A stretch of DNA of 64,000 nt from Chitinimonas sp. BJYL2 (GTDB lineage Bacteria; Pseudomonadota; Gammaproteobacteria; Burkholderiales; Chitinimonadaceae): the NCBI RefSeq assembly GCF_027257935.1, contig NZ_JANZKW010000002.1, forward strand, positions 744,001 to 808,000, written 5' to 3'. This document shows, one piece after another, positions 37,462 through 46,800 of this stretch. The position numbers and the translations under genes are program-made. Position 1 is the stretch's first letter. Each line of letters opens with the position of its first letter. Under the pieces are notes generated by a model that worked only from the letters and a program-made list of their open reading frames with translations, was not told the origin of the DNA and did no database searches.

Positions 37462-38382
37462 ATGTCCATGGCCGACCGCGACGGTTTCATCTGGTACGAC
37501 GGCAAGCTGGTCGATTGGCGCGATGCAAACACCCATGTGCTGACGCATACCCTGCATTACGGTCTGGGCGTGTTCGAAGGCGTGCGTGCCTACGAAACCA
37601 GCCAGGGCCCGGCGATTTTCCGCCTGCAGGATCACACCGACCGCCTGTTCAACTCGGCCAAGATCCTCGGCATGGAGCTGCCCTACAGCAAGGAACAGAT
37701 CAACGAAGCGCACAAGCAAGTGGTGCGCGAGAACAAGCTCAAGTCGTGCTACTTCCGCCCCATGGCTTTCTATGGCTCGGGCAAACTCGGCATTGCACCG
37801 CCCAAGGGCGATGTGCACGTGATCGTGGCCGCCTGGCCGTGGGGTGCGTATCTGGGTGACGACGGCATCAACAAGGGCATCCGCGTGAAGACCTCGTCGT
37901 TCACACGCCACCATGTCAACGTGACCATGTGCAAGGCCAAGGCCAACGGCAACTACATGAATTCGATCCTCGCCAATACCGAAGCCGTGCGCGACGGTTA
38001 CGAGGAAGCGCTGCTGCTGGATGTGGATGGCTATGTGGCTGAAGGCTCGGGCGAAAACATCTTCGTGATTCGCAAGGGCAAGATCTACACGCCGGACCTG
38101 ACCAGCTGCCTCGCCGGCATCACCCGCGACACCATCTTCCAGCTGGCTGCCGAGCACGGTTACGAAGTGATCGAGAAGCGCATCACCCGCGATGAGGTCT
38201 ACATTGCGGATGAAGCCTTCTTCACCGGCACCGCTGCCGAAGTCACGCCCATCCGCGAACTCGATGGCCGCCCGATTGGCGACGGCAAGCGCGGCCCGAT
38301 CACCACCCAGCTGCAAGCCGCCTACTTCGCAGCCGTGAAGGGTGAGTCGGCCAAGCACGCGGGCTGGCTGACGCTGGTTTAA
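37462..38382 (+). CDS. ilvE: Branched-chain amino acid aminotransferase
   Basis: Fold-type IV PLP enzyme of 306 residues. Motifs LHYGLGVFEGVRAY, the PLP lysine K160 in CKAKANGNYMNS, EALLLDVDGYVAEGSGENIF and FFTGTAAEVTPI identify class I IlvE. Transfers amino groups to and from branched-chain 2-oxoacids. Strong ribosome binding site (GAGGAG at 37449-37454). First gene of an ilvE - zinc finger - waaF cluster typical of betaproteobacteria. Confidence 0.97.
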   Translation: MSMADRDGFIWYDGKLVDWRDANTHVLTHTLHYGLGVFEGVRAYETSQGPAIFRLQDHTDRLFNSAKILGMELPYSKEQINEAHKQVVRENKLKSCYFRPMAFYGSGKLGIAPPKGDVHVIVAAWPWGAYLGDDGINKGIRVKTSSFTRHHVNVTMCKAKANGNYMNSILANTEAVRDGYEEALLLDVDGYVAEGSGENIFVIRKGKIYTPDLTSCLAGITRDTIFQLAAEHGYEVIEKRITRDEVYIADEAFFTGTAAEVTPIRELDGRPIGDGKRGPITTQLQAAYFAAVKGESAKHAGWLTLV

Positions 38383-38432
38383 GTGTTCACGCGGGCCGCA
38401 CGGCCCGCCCTTTGCTTCCAACGGGAAACACC

Positions 38433-38636
38433 ATGACGCAACTCAAAGAAAACACCCAGAAGCACATCGAAGTCGAAGCCGGCGATCTACCGCTGCATTG
38501 CCCGATGCCCTCCATGCTCAAGTGGAATGCCCACCCGCGCGTGTTCCTGCCCATCGAGGCCAAGGGCGAGGCGCTGTGCCCGTACTGCGGCACCAAGTAC
38601 GTACTCAAGGGTGGCCCGGTCGGTCACGGTCACTGA
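38433..38636 (+). CDS. CHCC-type zinc-finger domain protein
   Basis: Small protein of 67 residues with LPLHCPMPS in the middle and ALCPYCGTKYVL near the end, plus histidines before and after: the zf-CHCC arrangement related to a mitochondrial complex I accessory subunit. Probably binds one zinc. The role in bacteria is not established. It sits between ilvE and waaF and ends 3 bp before the waaF ATG. Confidence 0.9.
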   Translation: MTQLKENTQKHIEVEAGDLPLHCPMPSMLKWNAHPRVFLPIEAKGEALCPYCGTKYVLKGGPVGHGH

Positions 38637-38639
38637 TCG

Positions 38640-39698
38640 ATGCACTATCGCATCCTCGTCGTCGCCCCCGCCTGGGTGGGCGATAGCGTCATGGCCCAGC
38701 CGCTGTACCAGCGCATCAAGCAATACCGGCCTGACGCACACCTGACCGTGATGGCGCCCGACTGGACGCTGCCACTACTTGAGCGCATGCCCGAGGTGGA
38801 CGCCACGCTGCGCAACCCCTTCGGCCATGGCGCGCTCAAGCTGGGCAAACGCTGGCAGCTCGGGCGCAGCCTCAAGCGCAAGTTCGATCAGGCCATCCTG
38901 CTGCCTAACTCGATCAAATCGGCACTCGTCCCCTGGTTTGCTCGCGTGCCCATCCGCACCGGCTTTGTGGGCGAATCGCGCTACGGCTTGCTCAACGATA
39001 TCCGCACGCTGGACCCTAAAGCCCTGCCGATGATGGTGGAGCGCTTTGCGATTCTGGCCGAACCCGGTGGCAAGCCCTTGCCACGCCCGGTGCCGGCACC
39101 GCATCTGACCATCCGCCCCGAATCGCAACAGGCCGCCCTCAAGGCGCTGGGGCTGGATCTGGACAGGCCCGTGGTTGCTTTCTGCCCCGGCGCCGAGTTC
39201 GGCCCGGCCAAGCGCTGGCCGGCACGGCACTTTGCCGAGCTGGCACGCCGGCTCAGCTCGCAGGGTTATGCCATCTGGCTGTTCGGCTCCAGCAAGGATC
39301 GCGGCGAAACCGAGGCCATTGCGCGTATGGCGGGCGTGCCGCTGGTGGATCTGGCGGGCCGTACCACGCTGGCACAGGCCATTGATCTGCTTTCGCTAGC
39401 GCATCTGGTCGTCACCAATGATTCGGGCCTCATGCATGTGGCTGCCGCATTGGAGCGTCCGCTGGTGGCGCTGTATGGGTCCAGCAGCCCCGAGTTCACG
39501 CCGCCACTGAACGAGCGCGCCGAGGTCGTCACGCTGGATCTGGAGTGCAGCCCCTGTTTCGAGCGCAACTGCCCGCTCAAGCATTTTGACTGCATGGAAA
39601 AGCTCGGCTGCGATCAGGTCGAAGCCGCCATTGCGCGCACGCTGACCAAGCCGCCCGGCACGCCGGCCAGCCCGTACATCCCGGTTGCGGCAGTTTAA
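38640..39698 (+). CDS. waaF: LPS heptosyltransferase II
   Basis: GT9-family glycosyltransferase of 352 residues. N-terminal ILVVAPAWVGDSVMAQPLYQ, middle LPNSIKSALVPWFARVPIRTGF, and the ADP-heptose site AFCPGAEFGPAKRWPARHFAELA with VTNDSGLMHVAAALERPLVALYG. Adds the second heptose of the LPS inner core. Uses the ADP-heptose whose synthesis includes rfaE1 (7203-8141). Followed by a long perfect terminator. Confidence 0.95.
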   Translation: MHYRILVVAPAWVGDSVMAQPLYQRIKQYRPDAHLTVMAPDWTLPLLERMPEVDATLRNPFGHGALKLGKRWQLGRSLKRKFDQAILLPNSIKSALVPWFARVPIRTGFVGESRYGLLNDIRTLDPKALPMMVERFAILAEPGGKPLPRPVPAPHLTIRPESQQAALKALGLDLDRPVVAFCPGAEFGPAKRWPARHFAELARRLSSQGYAIWLFGSSKDRGETEAIARMAGVPLVDLAGRTTLAQAIDLLSLAHLVVTNDSGLMHVAAALERPLVALYGSSSPEFTPPLNERAEVVTLDLECSPCFERNCPLKHFDCMEKLGCDQVEAAIARTLTKPPGTPASPYIPVAAV

Positions 39699-39700
39699 AG

Positions 39701-39738
39701 CCCAACAAAAAAGCGCCGTGAGGCGCTTTTTTGTTGGG
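39701..39738. terminator. Bidirectional terminator with extended 17-bp stem
   Basis: CCCAACAAAAAAGCGCC - GTGA - GGCGCTTTTTTGTTGGG: perfect 17-bp inverted repeat. The GC core with T-run is the terminator; the outer CCCAACA / TGTTGGG pairs are extra. It lies between the convergent waaF and DUF5916 genes. The same outer arms occur in the terminator at 47977. Confidence 0.9.
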
Positions 39739-39761
39739 TGCTACCCGGCCAACCCGGCACA

Positions 39762-41978
39762 TCAGATCTGCCAGGAACCCTTGATGAACAGCTCGCGCTG
39801 CTTGGTACTACCCGAGGCCGATTTGTCGCGGCCATCAGCCATCGTCGCGCCCACATACAGCGCCCGGCCCGAGCTACGGCGATGCGTGTATACCAACGAC
39901 ACCGTATCGCGCTTTTCACCCAGACTCACGGTCGTTGCGTAGGCCGCCGGGTTACGCGCAATGTCGCGATGCTGCCAGATCAGCCGCGCAGTATCACGCG
40001 CGCTAAAGTGGAAGATGGAGTTCCACTGATAGGCCATCTCGCGGTAGGCACGGTCAGGCGTCACCTGGGCACCATCTACCCAGACGCGCTCAAGGAACTG
40101 CTCGATCTCGATACGTTCATGCGGGCGAATGCGGGTGAATACCGACATATATCCCCCTTTGCCGACCCGACCATTCTCGTAGTCCACCTGATCGCCCAGA
40201 TCCGCCCGCACCGTCAGGCGGTTCAGCAGCTTGGATGGCGCACCATCGGCCGACAGATGCACATAGTCGCGCTTCAGCAAGGGGCCGCCCGCCGCTGCAC
40301 GGGTGCGCTCGTTACCGTGCCACTCGAGATTGAAGAAGCTGTCATAAGGGCCGGCCAGAAAGTATCCCGGCGAGACATGGCGCGACACCGTGTTGCCGTC
40401 GCGATCCTGCACCACGCCCGTATTCAGGTAAGGGTTGCGCTCACGCCAGGCACCCTCGTGATTGAATTTGCGATTCAGGTTCACATCCAGGCTGCGGATG
40501 CCGGTCTGGGTAATGAAGCCGTTATCGGCGCGGAAGTCCTTGCCGATATCCTTGTAGCGCGCAAACAGGTTCCACTCGGGTGTCTGATGGTTGGCGTCGA
40601 AATACAGGGCGTGGCCATCACGCGCCGCACCACGCGCCAGGGTGCCATCGGCTTGCACATGGGCCGTGGTATCGCTGAGCAGCAATTGGCCGCGGAAGCG
40701 GGTGAAATCGCTGGCTTGCAGATTGGCATCGGCGCCGATCACGCGGTTATAGCCACGGCCCTGCTCCAGGGTGCGGTCAGTGAACACCCCGCCAAACTGC
40801 CAGCGATCCTGACGCAGGCTGCCGCGCGCAATCGTGGCCTGCGAACGGAAATCCTGGCTGGCGAAACCGTTGCCATAGGCGCTGGGGTTCACCACCAAGC
40901 CACCACCTTTGTCCTGCGCCGTCATCACCGTGGCATCGGCCGTTGTACCACGCCAGCTAGCGCGTACGCCCCAGTCCGGATCGGTCATCGAGCGCGTGTG
41001 GATCACTTGCAGCGTGGCATCGTCGGGGAACGGCGCCTGCAGCAGATCGGCACCCTCGAGGAAAAACGGTCGCTTTTCCGGGAAGAACACGGCAAAGCGG
41101 CTGTTCCCCGCCAGCGCAGGCGCATCCAGCTCCACCTGCGAGAAATCCGGATTCAGCGTCAGGTCCACCACCCAGTCCGAGCGTGGACGCAGCTTGGCGT
41201 CGATGGAAACGTCCACATCGCTATGGCGCGTCTTGCTGCCATCGGGCCGGGTCAACTCGGCCTGGCGGGCCAGCAATTGCGGCGTCACCGACCAGTTGAA
41301 GCCGGGCTCCGGCGGCGTCATGCCCGTCACGGGCGTGGTGTAGCACAGGAAGCAACGTGAATCGCGCGGCACCGGGCCGCTAGTCAGGCGGTAGCGGTCG
41401 CCACGGGTCAGGCTGCGCAATGCCATCACGCGCCAATCCTTGCCCTTGCCGTTATAGGCCAGAGACGAGAACGGAATCCGCAGCTCGGCTGTCCAGCCGC
41501 TCTCGGTGCGTGATCCTGCGGCGTCAAAATCGTAATCGGGCGAGAAATCTTCTCCGCCGCCATCGGTGAACATGCCGTCGCCCACTGCGCCGCGCGGGTT
41601 CACGCGGAAGAACTGGGCGGCCTTGCCGTCGCCAGTCGGGTCCAGATAGAAAACAAAGAAGTCCTGATCGCCGAGCACCTTGTCGCGGCGCGCGAATGGC
41701 TCGCGGATATCGGCCGGGTTCGGGTCGGTAGCTTCGAGTGCCACGTAGAAATACTGGTCGTCGTAAGCAATCCGCATCGCCGTGGGCATGCCAGCGGGGC
41801 GGTTGTCGTTGGGGGTGTGTTCATAGAACTGGGCGTTGCGCGGCGCCTTTTGCCAAGCGGCGTCGTCCAGTTTGCCATCGGGGCTGATTGTCTCGCCGGG
41901 CGCGAGCCGGTAGGCGGCCATGTCGGCCAGTACGGGGGTAGAAAAGGCCAGCAGCAAGGCCAGAGTCAGTTTTTTCAT
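39762..41978 (-). CDS. DUF5916 / CBM9-like outer-membrane protein
   Basis: Protein of 738 residues. Signal peptide (MKKLTLALLLAFSTPVLA), then an N-terminal domain of about 190 residues that resembles family-9 carbohydrate-binding modules (ISPDGKLDDAAWQKAP, MRIAYDDQYFYVALEATDPNP). The rest is DUF5916-like: FAVFFPEKRPFFLEGADLL, then many aromatic-rich beta-strands, ending in ...RELFIKGSWQI, whose terminal pattern suits an outer-membrane barrel. Function unestablished. A surface-sensing or carbohydrate-contact role is only suggested by the CBM9-like part. Single-gene unit, closed by a shared terminator. Confidence 0.85.
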   Translation of the reverse strand: MKKLTLALLLAFSTPVLADMAAYRLAPGETISPDGKLDDAAWQKAPRNAQFYEHTPNDNRPAGMPTAMRIAYDDQYFYVALEATDPNPADIREPFARRDKVLGDQDFFVFYLDPTGDGKAAQFFRVNPRGAVGDGMFTDGGGEDFSPDYDFDAAGSRTESGWTAELRIPFSSLAYNGKGKDWRVMALRSLTRGDRYRLTSGPVPRDSRCFLCYTTPVTGMTPPEPGFNWSVTPQLLARQAELTRPDGSKTRHSDVDVSIDAKLRPRSDWVVDLTLNPDFSQVELDAPALAGNSRFAVFFPEKRPFFLEGADLLQAPFPDDATLQVIHTRSMTDPDWGVRASWRGTTADATVMTAQDKGGGLVVNPSAYGNGFASQDFRSQATIARGSLRQDRWQFGGVFTDRTLEQGRGYNRVIGADANLQASDFTRFRGQLLLSDTTAHVQADGTLARGAARDGHALYFDANHQTPEWNLFARYKDIGKDFRADNGFITQTGIRSLDVNLNRKFNHEGAWRERNPYLNTGVVQDRDGNTVSRHVSPGYFLAGPYDSFFNLEWHGNERTRAAAGGPLLKRDYVHLSADGAPSKLLNRLTVRADLGDQVDYENGRVGKGGYMSVFTRIRPHERIEIEQFLERVWVDGAQVTPDRAYREMAYQWNSIFHFSARDTARLIWQHRDIARNPAAYATTVSLGEKRDTVSLVYTHRRSSGRALYVGATMADGRDKSASGSTKQRELFIKGSWQI

Positions 41979-42125
41979 GAGCGCTTCTCGTCGTGGCGGT
42001 CTGTTGTGTATTGGCCGCGCACTGTACGTAAGCGCCCTCTCGCCAGCACGACCGCTGCGATAAAGCGGCCAAGCTGGCGATAAAACGTCATTTCGCCGGA
42101 TGCGCTGCGGCAGCCGGCTTGCGTA

Positions 42126-42611
42126 TCAGTCGCGGAAGTTCTGGTATTGCAGCGGGAAGTCGCTGATTTCCTTGCGCACCAGCGCAATCGTGTCCTGCAG
42201 GATGTCGCGCTTGGCGCCCGATACGCGCACGGTCTCACCCTGGATGCTGGCCTGCACCTTGAGCTTGGAATCCTTGATCACGCGGACGATCTTCTTGGCC
42301 AGCTCTGTCTCCACACCCACACGCACGGTAATGGTCCGTTTGACCTTGTTGCCGCTGATCTTTTCCAGGTCGCCCTCCTTGAGGCAACGCACATCGATGC
42401 CACGCTTGGCGAGCTTGCCCACCAGCACTTCCTTGACCTGATCGAGCTGGAAGTCGGTATCGGCAAACAGCGTCAGCACTTTCTCGGCCTGCTCGACGCG
42501 AGCATCCGAGCCCTTGAAGTCGAAACGGTTGCCGACTTCCTTATTGGTCTGATCGACCGCGTTGCGCACTTCTACCTGATCCACTTCGGACACGATGTCG
42601 AAAGACGGCAT
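42126..42611 (-). CDS. yajQ: YajQ family cyclic di-GMP-binding protein
   Basis: Protein of 161 residues, complete YajQ family: [33 protein letters not shown] and [22 protein letters not shown]. Family members bind nucleotides or RNA, and some bind c-di-GMP and act as transcriptional co-regulators. Monocistronic, divergent from the amylase gene 74 bp away. Confidence 0.95.
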   Translation of the reverse strand: MPSFDIVSEVDQVEVRNAVDQTNKEVGNRFDFKGSDARVEQAEKVLTLFADTDFQLDQVKEVLVGKLAKRGIDVRCLKEGDLEKISGNKVKRTITVRVGVETELAKKIVRVIKDSKLKVQASIQGETVRVSGAKRDILQDTIALVRKEISDFPLQYQNFRD

Positions 42612-42685
42612 AATTCCATTCTCCCTGGCCAGCCAGCCTGGCCGGCGGCGATATCGATAAAAACCACATTTTACCCGAGTGAACC

Positions 42686-44182
42686 ATGAATCCAGCCACC
42701 CCGCTTGATGCCCTGACCCGCAAGACCGCCAGTCAGGTGGTCTACCAGATCTTTCCCGAGCGCTTTGCCATCGGCAACGGCCTCAGCAGCGCCGAAAAAC
42801 TGGCCCAAGCCGCTTACGACCGTGCTGACGTCGTCAAGCGGGATTGGGACGAGAGCACACTGAACCAGCCCTGGGGCCAGCAGTTCTACGGTGGCGACCT
42901 CGACGGCATTGCCGACAAGCTCGATTATCTGCAAGACCTTGGCATCACCGGTGTGTACCTGACACCCGTATTCACCGCGCCCAGCAATCATAAATACGAC
43001 GCGGTCGACTTTTTCAGCGTGGACCCGATGTTCGGTGGCGATGCCGCCCTGCAGCGACTCACGGGCGCCTTGCATGCACGCGGCATGACGCTGACGCTGG
43101 ATGCTGTGCTCAACCATGTCTCGGACCAGAACCCCTGGTTCAAAGCGGCGCAGGCGGGCGATGCCGCCAAGCGCGACTGGTTTAGCTTCCGTGCCGATGG
43201 CAGCTATCTGTGCTGGCAGGATTTCGGCAGCATGCCCGAGCTGAACCTCAGCAACGGCGCGGTGCGCGACGTGCTGTATCGCAAGCCCGATAGCCTGGTG
43301 CAGTACTGGCTCGGCAAGGGTATCGACAACTGGCGTTTCGATGTGGCCCAGGATGTGGGCATTGAAGTGGCGCAGGAAATGCGCCGCTGTGTGGAACCCC
43401 ACTTCCCGGATGCCATCCTGCTCGGCGAACTCAACGGCTTCTCGGGCAGCTGGTTCCAGGCCGGCGGCGGTTTCCACGGCATGATGAACTACTGGTACCG
43501 CACCGCCACGCTGGCCTGGCTGGCCGGCGAGATTGATGCCGTACAGATGAACCGTGCCTTGGCCGATGCCCGTGCCGCCTACGGCCTGCCCGGCCTGCTG
43601 TGCAGCTGGAACATGCTGTCCAGCCACGACACGCCGCGCCTGATTACTACCGTGGGCAGCATTGAAAAATCGCGTCTCGCACTGGCCATGCTGATGACCA
43701 TGCCGGGTGTACCGCTGTTGTACTACGGCGAGGAGATCGGCATGGAGGGCGGGGCCGACCCTGATTGCCGTCGCCCCATGCGCTGGAACGAGGCGGAGTG
43801 GAACCAGGCCCAGCGGGCGCTGGTCAAGCAGCTGATCACCATCCGCCAAGGCAACCCGGCACTGCAGTACGGCGACGTCACCGTGCTGGGCGACCGCCTC
43901 GCCGGCAACGCGCTGGTGTTCCTGCGCCATACCGACCAGCCCGGCGAAGCCGCGCTGGTGGTGGTGAACCTGAGCAACCAGCCCCTGCAAACCCGCCTGC
44001 TGCTGCCGTATTCGCATTGGTACGACGGCGTGCCGCTAAAGGATGCGCTGGGCACCAGTAGCGACACCAAGGTGCAGGCCGCCAGTGTCTTGCTCGATAT
44101 AGCGCCGCACAGCGCTGCAATCTATCAGGCATACGAGCCTTACCAGAACTACACTTTCTTCAAACCCCGAAATCGCAGCTGA
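42686..44182 (+). CDS. GH13 alpha-amylase family glycosidase
   Basis: Protein of 498 residues without signal peptide, so probably cytoplasmic. The four GH13 regions are present: D139-AVLNH144, R217-F-D219 (nucleophile, WRFDVAQDV), E248 (acid/base, LLGELN) and H314-D315 (SSHDTPR). The [12 protein letters not shown] start and [19 protein letters not shown] pattern match neopullulanase/cyclomaltodextrinase-like enzymes that degrade maltodextrins. A C-terminal beta-domain follows the barrel. No transporter or regulator gene for maltodextrins is adjacent. Confidence 0.9.
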   Translation: MNPATPLDALTRKTASQVVYQIFPERFAIGNGLSSAEKLAQAAYDRADVVKRDWDESTLNQPWGQQFYGGDLDGIADKLDYLQDLGITGVYLTPVFTAPSNHKYDAVDFFSVDPMFGGDAALQRLTGALHARGMTLTLDAVLNHVSDQNPWFKAAQAGDAAKRDWFSFRADGSYLCWQDFGSMPELNLSNGAVRDVLYRKPDSLVQYWLGKGIDNWRFDVAQDVGIEVAQEMRRCVEPHFPDAILLGELNGFSGSWFQAGGGFHGMMNYWYRTATLAWLAGEIDAVQMNRALADARAAYGLPGLLCSWNMLSSHDTPRLITTVGSIEKSRLALAMLMTMPGVPLLYYGEEIGMEGGADPDCRRPMRWNEAEWNQAQRALVKQLITIRQGNPALQYGDVTVLGDRLAGNALVFLRHTDQPGEAALVVVNLSNQPLQTRLLLPYSHWYDGVPLKDALGTSSDTKVQAASVLLDIAPHSAAIYQAYEPYQNYTFFKPRNRS

Positions 44183-44202
44183 ACGCGGCGCACGAGCAGA
44201 CC

Positions 44203-45495
44203 ATGGCGGATAGCGAGCTTTTATACCAGCGAACAGCCTACTTTCTGGCACAGACCTTTTTCATCAAGGACAACCGGGAAGAGCTGCTCCAGTGCGCGCA
44301 TAAGTACGATTTTGAAATCGCGTTCTTTGATCAGCTGGCCGACTTTGTCGACCAGCTGCATCACGCGAGTGATGACGATCTCTACGTCATTGATCTGGAT
44401 GTGCTCAACAACATGCAGACCGAGAGCAACCGGACCATGTTTCTGGGCGATCTGCTCAAGCGCCTGCCGGCCGGGCGCGAGTATGTCTACCTGCAAACCG
44501 CCCGCCAGAGTGGTCGTTTCCTGCTCCAGCGCACGCTGGTCGAGAACAACTGCCTCGCTTATGCAGAAAAGCCAATCGCCAATGATGTGCTGATCGACAA
44601 GCTGTTCAACCTGTTTGCGCGCAAGCGCTCACCCGAGCGGAGCCGCGTGGTGTATCTGGGTGATCGTCATGCCTTTGATACGGGCATGCTGCGTGAGGCT
44701 GCCGTGGAGGTGTTTCCGCACGAGGATGCGCAGACCCTGCACCAGATGGTCAAGCAGCATCGTCCTGACGTGGTGATCATTGACGATACGTTCTTCATGC
44801 GCACTCCCGTGGTCGCACAGGTACTCAAGAAGAACATCGAGGTCGATCCCAGCATGGAGATCGTGCTGCTCCAGGGCAAACCCGATGCCCTTGTCTCTCG
44901 CCAGGGTATCGAAAGCGGCTTCGATGAAATCATGCTACTCAAGGATCGAGACATCCTGACGCGGCAGATGCTCAACCGCCTGCTCAAGACCCGCGTGAAC
45001 AAAAACCTGATCAGCCGTGATCGCGCCACCGGCCTGCTGAACAAGGTCGGCTTCCAGCGGCGGGCACAGGAAACCATCCGCCAGGCTGCGGCGGCCGGTG
45101 TGCCGCTGTCGCTGGCCGTGATCGATATCGACAAGTTCAAGACCATCAATGACACCTGGGGCCACTACTTCGGGGATATCGTCATCAAGCGTCTCTCACT
45201 GCTGCTGGATGCCCATGTGGGTGCCGATGATCTGTTAAGCCGCTTTGGCGGTGAAGAATTCGTGCTCTTGCTGTGGAACTGTGATGGTGCCGCCGCGCAC
45301 CAACGTATGGACGCCATGCGGCTAGCCTTCGGGCAGCTCGGCTTTGAGGTGGCGGCCGGCGATATGCGTCAGTTTTCGTTCAGCGGCGGGGTGGCAAGCT
45401 ACCCGCAGTTCCAGACCGAAAGCACGTTGTTCCTGCAGGCTGACGCCATGTTGTACGAAGCCAAGCAGGGCGGCCGCAACCGCATCTGCAGGTAG
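44203..45495 (+). CDS. Diguanylate cyclase with tandem receiver-like domains
   Basis: Protein of 430 residues without transmembrane helices. Two receiver-like domains (about 10-140 and 147-270) show the expected D-rich strand ends (YVIDLD at 61-66; VVIIDD at 190-195) and a K in YAEKP, but the pattern is divergent and may not be phosphorylated. The GGDEF domain is complete with GGEEF at 349-353 (RFGGEEFVLLLW). The position of the I-site RxxD, five residues before, reads GADD (340-343), so product inhibition is probably lost. It starts 20 bp after the amylase gene, so may be co-transcribed. Confidence 0.9.
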   Translation: MADSELLYQRTAYFLAQTFFIKDNREELLQCAHKYDFEIAFFDQLADFVDQLHHASDDDLYVIDLDVLNNMQTESNRTMFLGDLLKRLPAGREYVYLQTARQSGRFLLQRTLVENNCLAYAEKPIANDVLIDKLFNLFARKRSPERSRVVYLGDRHAFDTGMLREAAVEVFPHEDAQTLHQMVKQHRPDVVIIDDTFFMRTPVVAQVLKKNIEVDPSMEIVLLQGKPDALVSRQGIESGFDEIMLLKDRDILTRQMLNRLLKTRVNKNLISRDRATGLLNKVGFQRRAQETIRQAAAAGVPLSLAVIDIDKFKTINDTWGHYFGDIVIKRLSLLLDAHVGADDLLSRFGGEEFVLLLWNCDGAAAHQRMDAMRLAFGQLGFEVAAGDMRQFSFSGGVASYPQFQTESTLFLQADAMLYEAKQGGRNRICR

Positions 45496-45647
45496 GATCC
45501 CTGCCACTGCACCGGGCTGGCCAAGCAGGCGGCTCGGGCTCCCCGCATCATTCCCGAGTGCACGTCACCGCCTGCAGAGGTAAAATAGCGGGCTTTTCCG
45601 GCTGCGGCCGGGCTGCTTTTGACAATAAATCCAACGGAGTAGTACCC

Positions 45648-46715
45648 ATGCGTCAACTGATTCTGGCCGCCCTGTTTGCCGCCGCGAGCAGCACTGCTTT
45701 TGCCGCAGCCGACGATACCGCGGCTGCCAAAAAGCCCACCAAGCCGGCCAAGGCCGCCAAGGCAGACAAGAAGACTGCCGCCCCGGCACCCGCCACAGCG
45801 CCCGTGGTCAATGTCGCCCTGCGTGACTACTCGACTGCCTTTGCCAAGAACTACGACACCTTGGCCACCTACCTGAGCACGCCTATTGCGCCGCCGGCAC
45901 CACCGGCCACGCCGGACAAGAAGGATGCCAAGGCACCCGAGGTCAAGCCGCAGCTGCCTCAGCTCACCCCCGAACAATTGGCTGATATCCGCTGGAAGAT
46001 CTACAAGGACACCTCACCCTACACCACGGGTAGCGACGAGGCCGCCAGCAAGCAGGCACTGCTCGATGCCTGGCCCAAGTATGAGCCGCTCATGCCGCAG
46101 ATCCGCCAGGGTGCTGCCGGTCTGCAGCCCACGCTGTCGGCCATCAATACCGCGCTGGCCAATCTGGTCTATCTGGAAAAGCCGGTTGCCCTGCGCTACA
46201 TCGTGTATGTCGATACCTTCAAGCCCTCGTATCGCAGCGAGTGGGATGGCACGCACCTGAACTTCTATTTCCCGCTGGAACAGAACTTCGACACGATGCT
46301 GCTGCCGTTCACCCGGACGCTGTCACGCCATTTCCTGGCCAATGCCGCCGTTTGGGGTGACCGTCCGCGCTCGCTGGTTGAGCTGATCATCCAGGAAGGC
46401 GTAGCCGCCCACATGATCGCCGCCGTGATCGAAAACCAACCGGCACACGTCTATCTGGGCCTGAGCCAAGAGCAGGTGCAGCAACTGACCGCCAGCCGCA
46501 AGGACGATCTGAAGGAAGTGATCTCCCGTCTGGCAGAGCCTGCACCGGCGAACCCGAGTGTCGAGCAACTGGCCCGTTACCGTTATGCCGGCTGGCTGCT
46601 GGTGGACTATCTGCAGAAGCAGGACATCAAGCTCTACGACCTGATCCGTCAGCGTCAGTCTGATCTGGTACGTGGCGCTCAGTTGGCTACCGGCTCGGTG
46701 ATCCGCGCCAAATAA
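45648..46715 (+). CDS. Exported hypothetical protein with Ala/Pro/Lys-rich linker
   Basis: Protein of 355 residues starting at an ATG with CGGAGT 9 bp upstream. Signal peptide (MRQLILAALFAAASSTAFA), then a low-complexity AKKPTKPAKAAKADKK-type linker and a second APPAPPATPDKKDAK stretch, suggesting a part that spans or binds the cell wall. The folded C-terminal domain (about 130-355) has no recognised motif; the segment LIIQEGVAAHM is only faintly like metallopeptidase helices and lacks HExxH. Function unknown. Confidence 0.75.
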   Translation: MRQLILAALFAAASSTAFAAADDTAAAKKPTKPAKAAKADKKTAAPAPATAPVVNVALRDYSTAFAKNYDTLATYLSTPIAPPAPPATPDKKDAKAPEVKPQLPQLTPEQLADIRWKIYKDTSPYTTGSDEAASKQALLDAWPKYEPLMPQIRQGAAGLQPTLSAINTALANLVYLEKPVALRYIVYVDTFKPSYRSEWDGTHLNFYFPLEQNFDTMLLPFTRTLSRHFLANAAVWGDRPRSLVELIIQEGVAAHMIAAVIENQPAHVYLGLSQEQVQQLTASRKDDLKEVISRLAEPAPANPSVEQLARYRYAGWLLVDYLQKQDIKLYDLIRQRQSDLVRGAQLATGSVIRAK

Positions 46716-46750
46716 AGCTGCGCCGGCGCGCAAGCAAACGCGCTAAGATC

Positions 46751-46776
46751 GACAGGCCGCCTCAGGGCGGCCTTGT
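46751..46776. other. Hairpin upstream of flhB
   Basis: GACAGGCCGCC - TCAG - GGCGGCCTTGTC: nearly perfect 11-bp stem, 36 bp after the exported-protein gene and 24 bp before flhB. There is no T-run, so it is either a weak terminator or a leader structure. Confidence 0.5.
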
Positions 46777-46800
46777 CGTATCCGCAACCGGTAGCGCCCC

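Noticed and set aside
46381-46440. Zinc-protease motif in the exported protein at 45648
   Set aside because: The EGVAAHM segment lacks HExxH or any other complete metal-binding motif.
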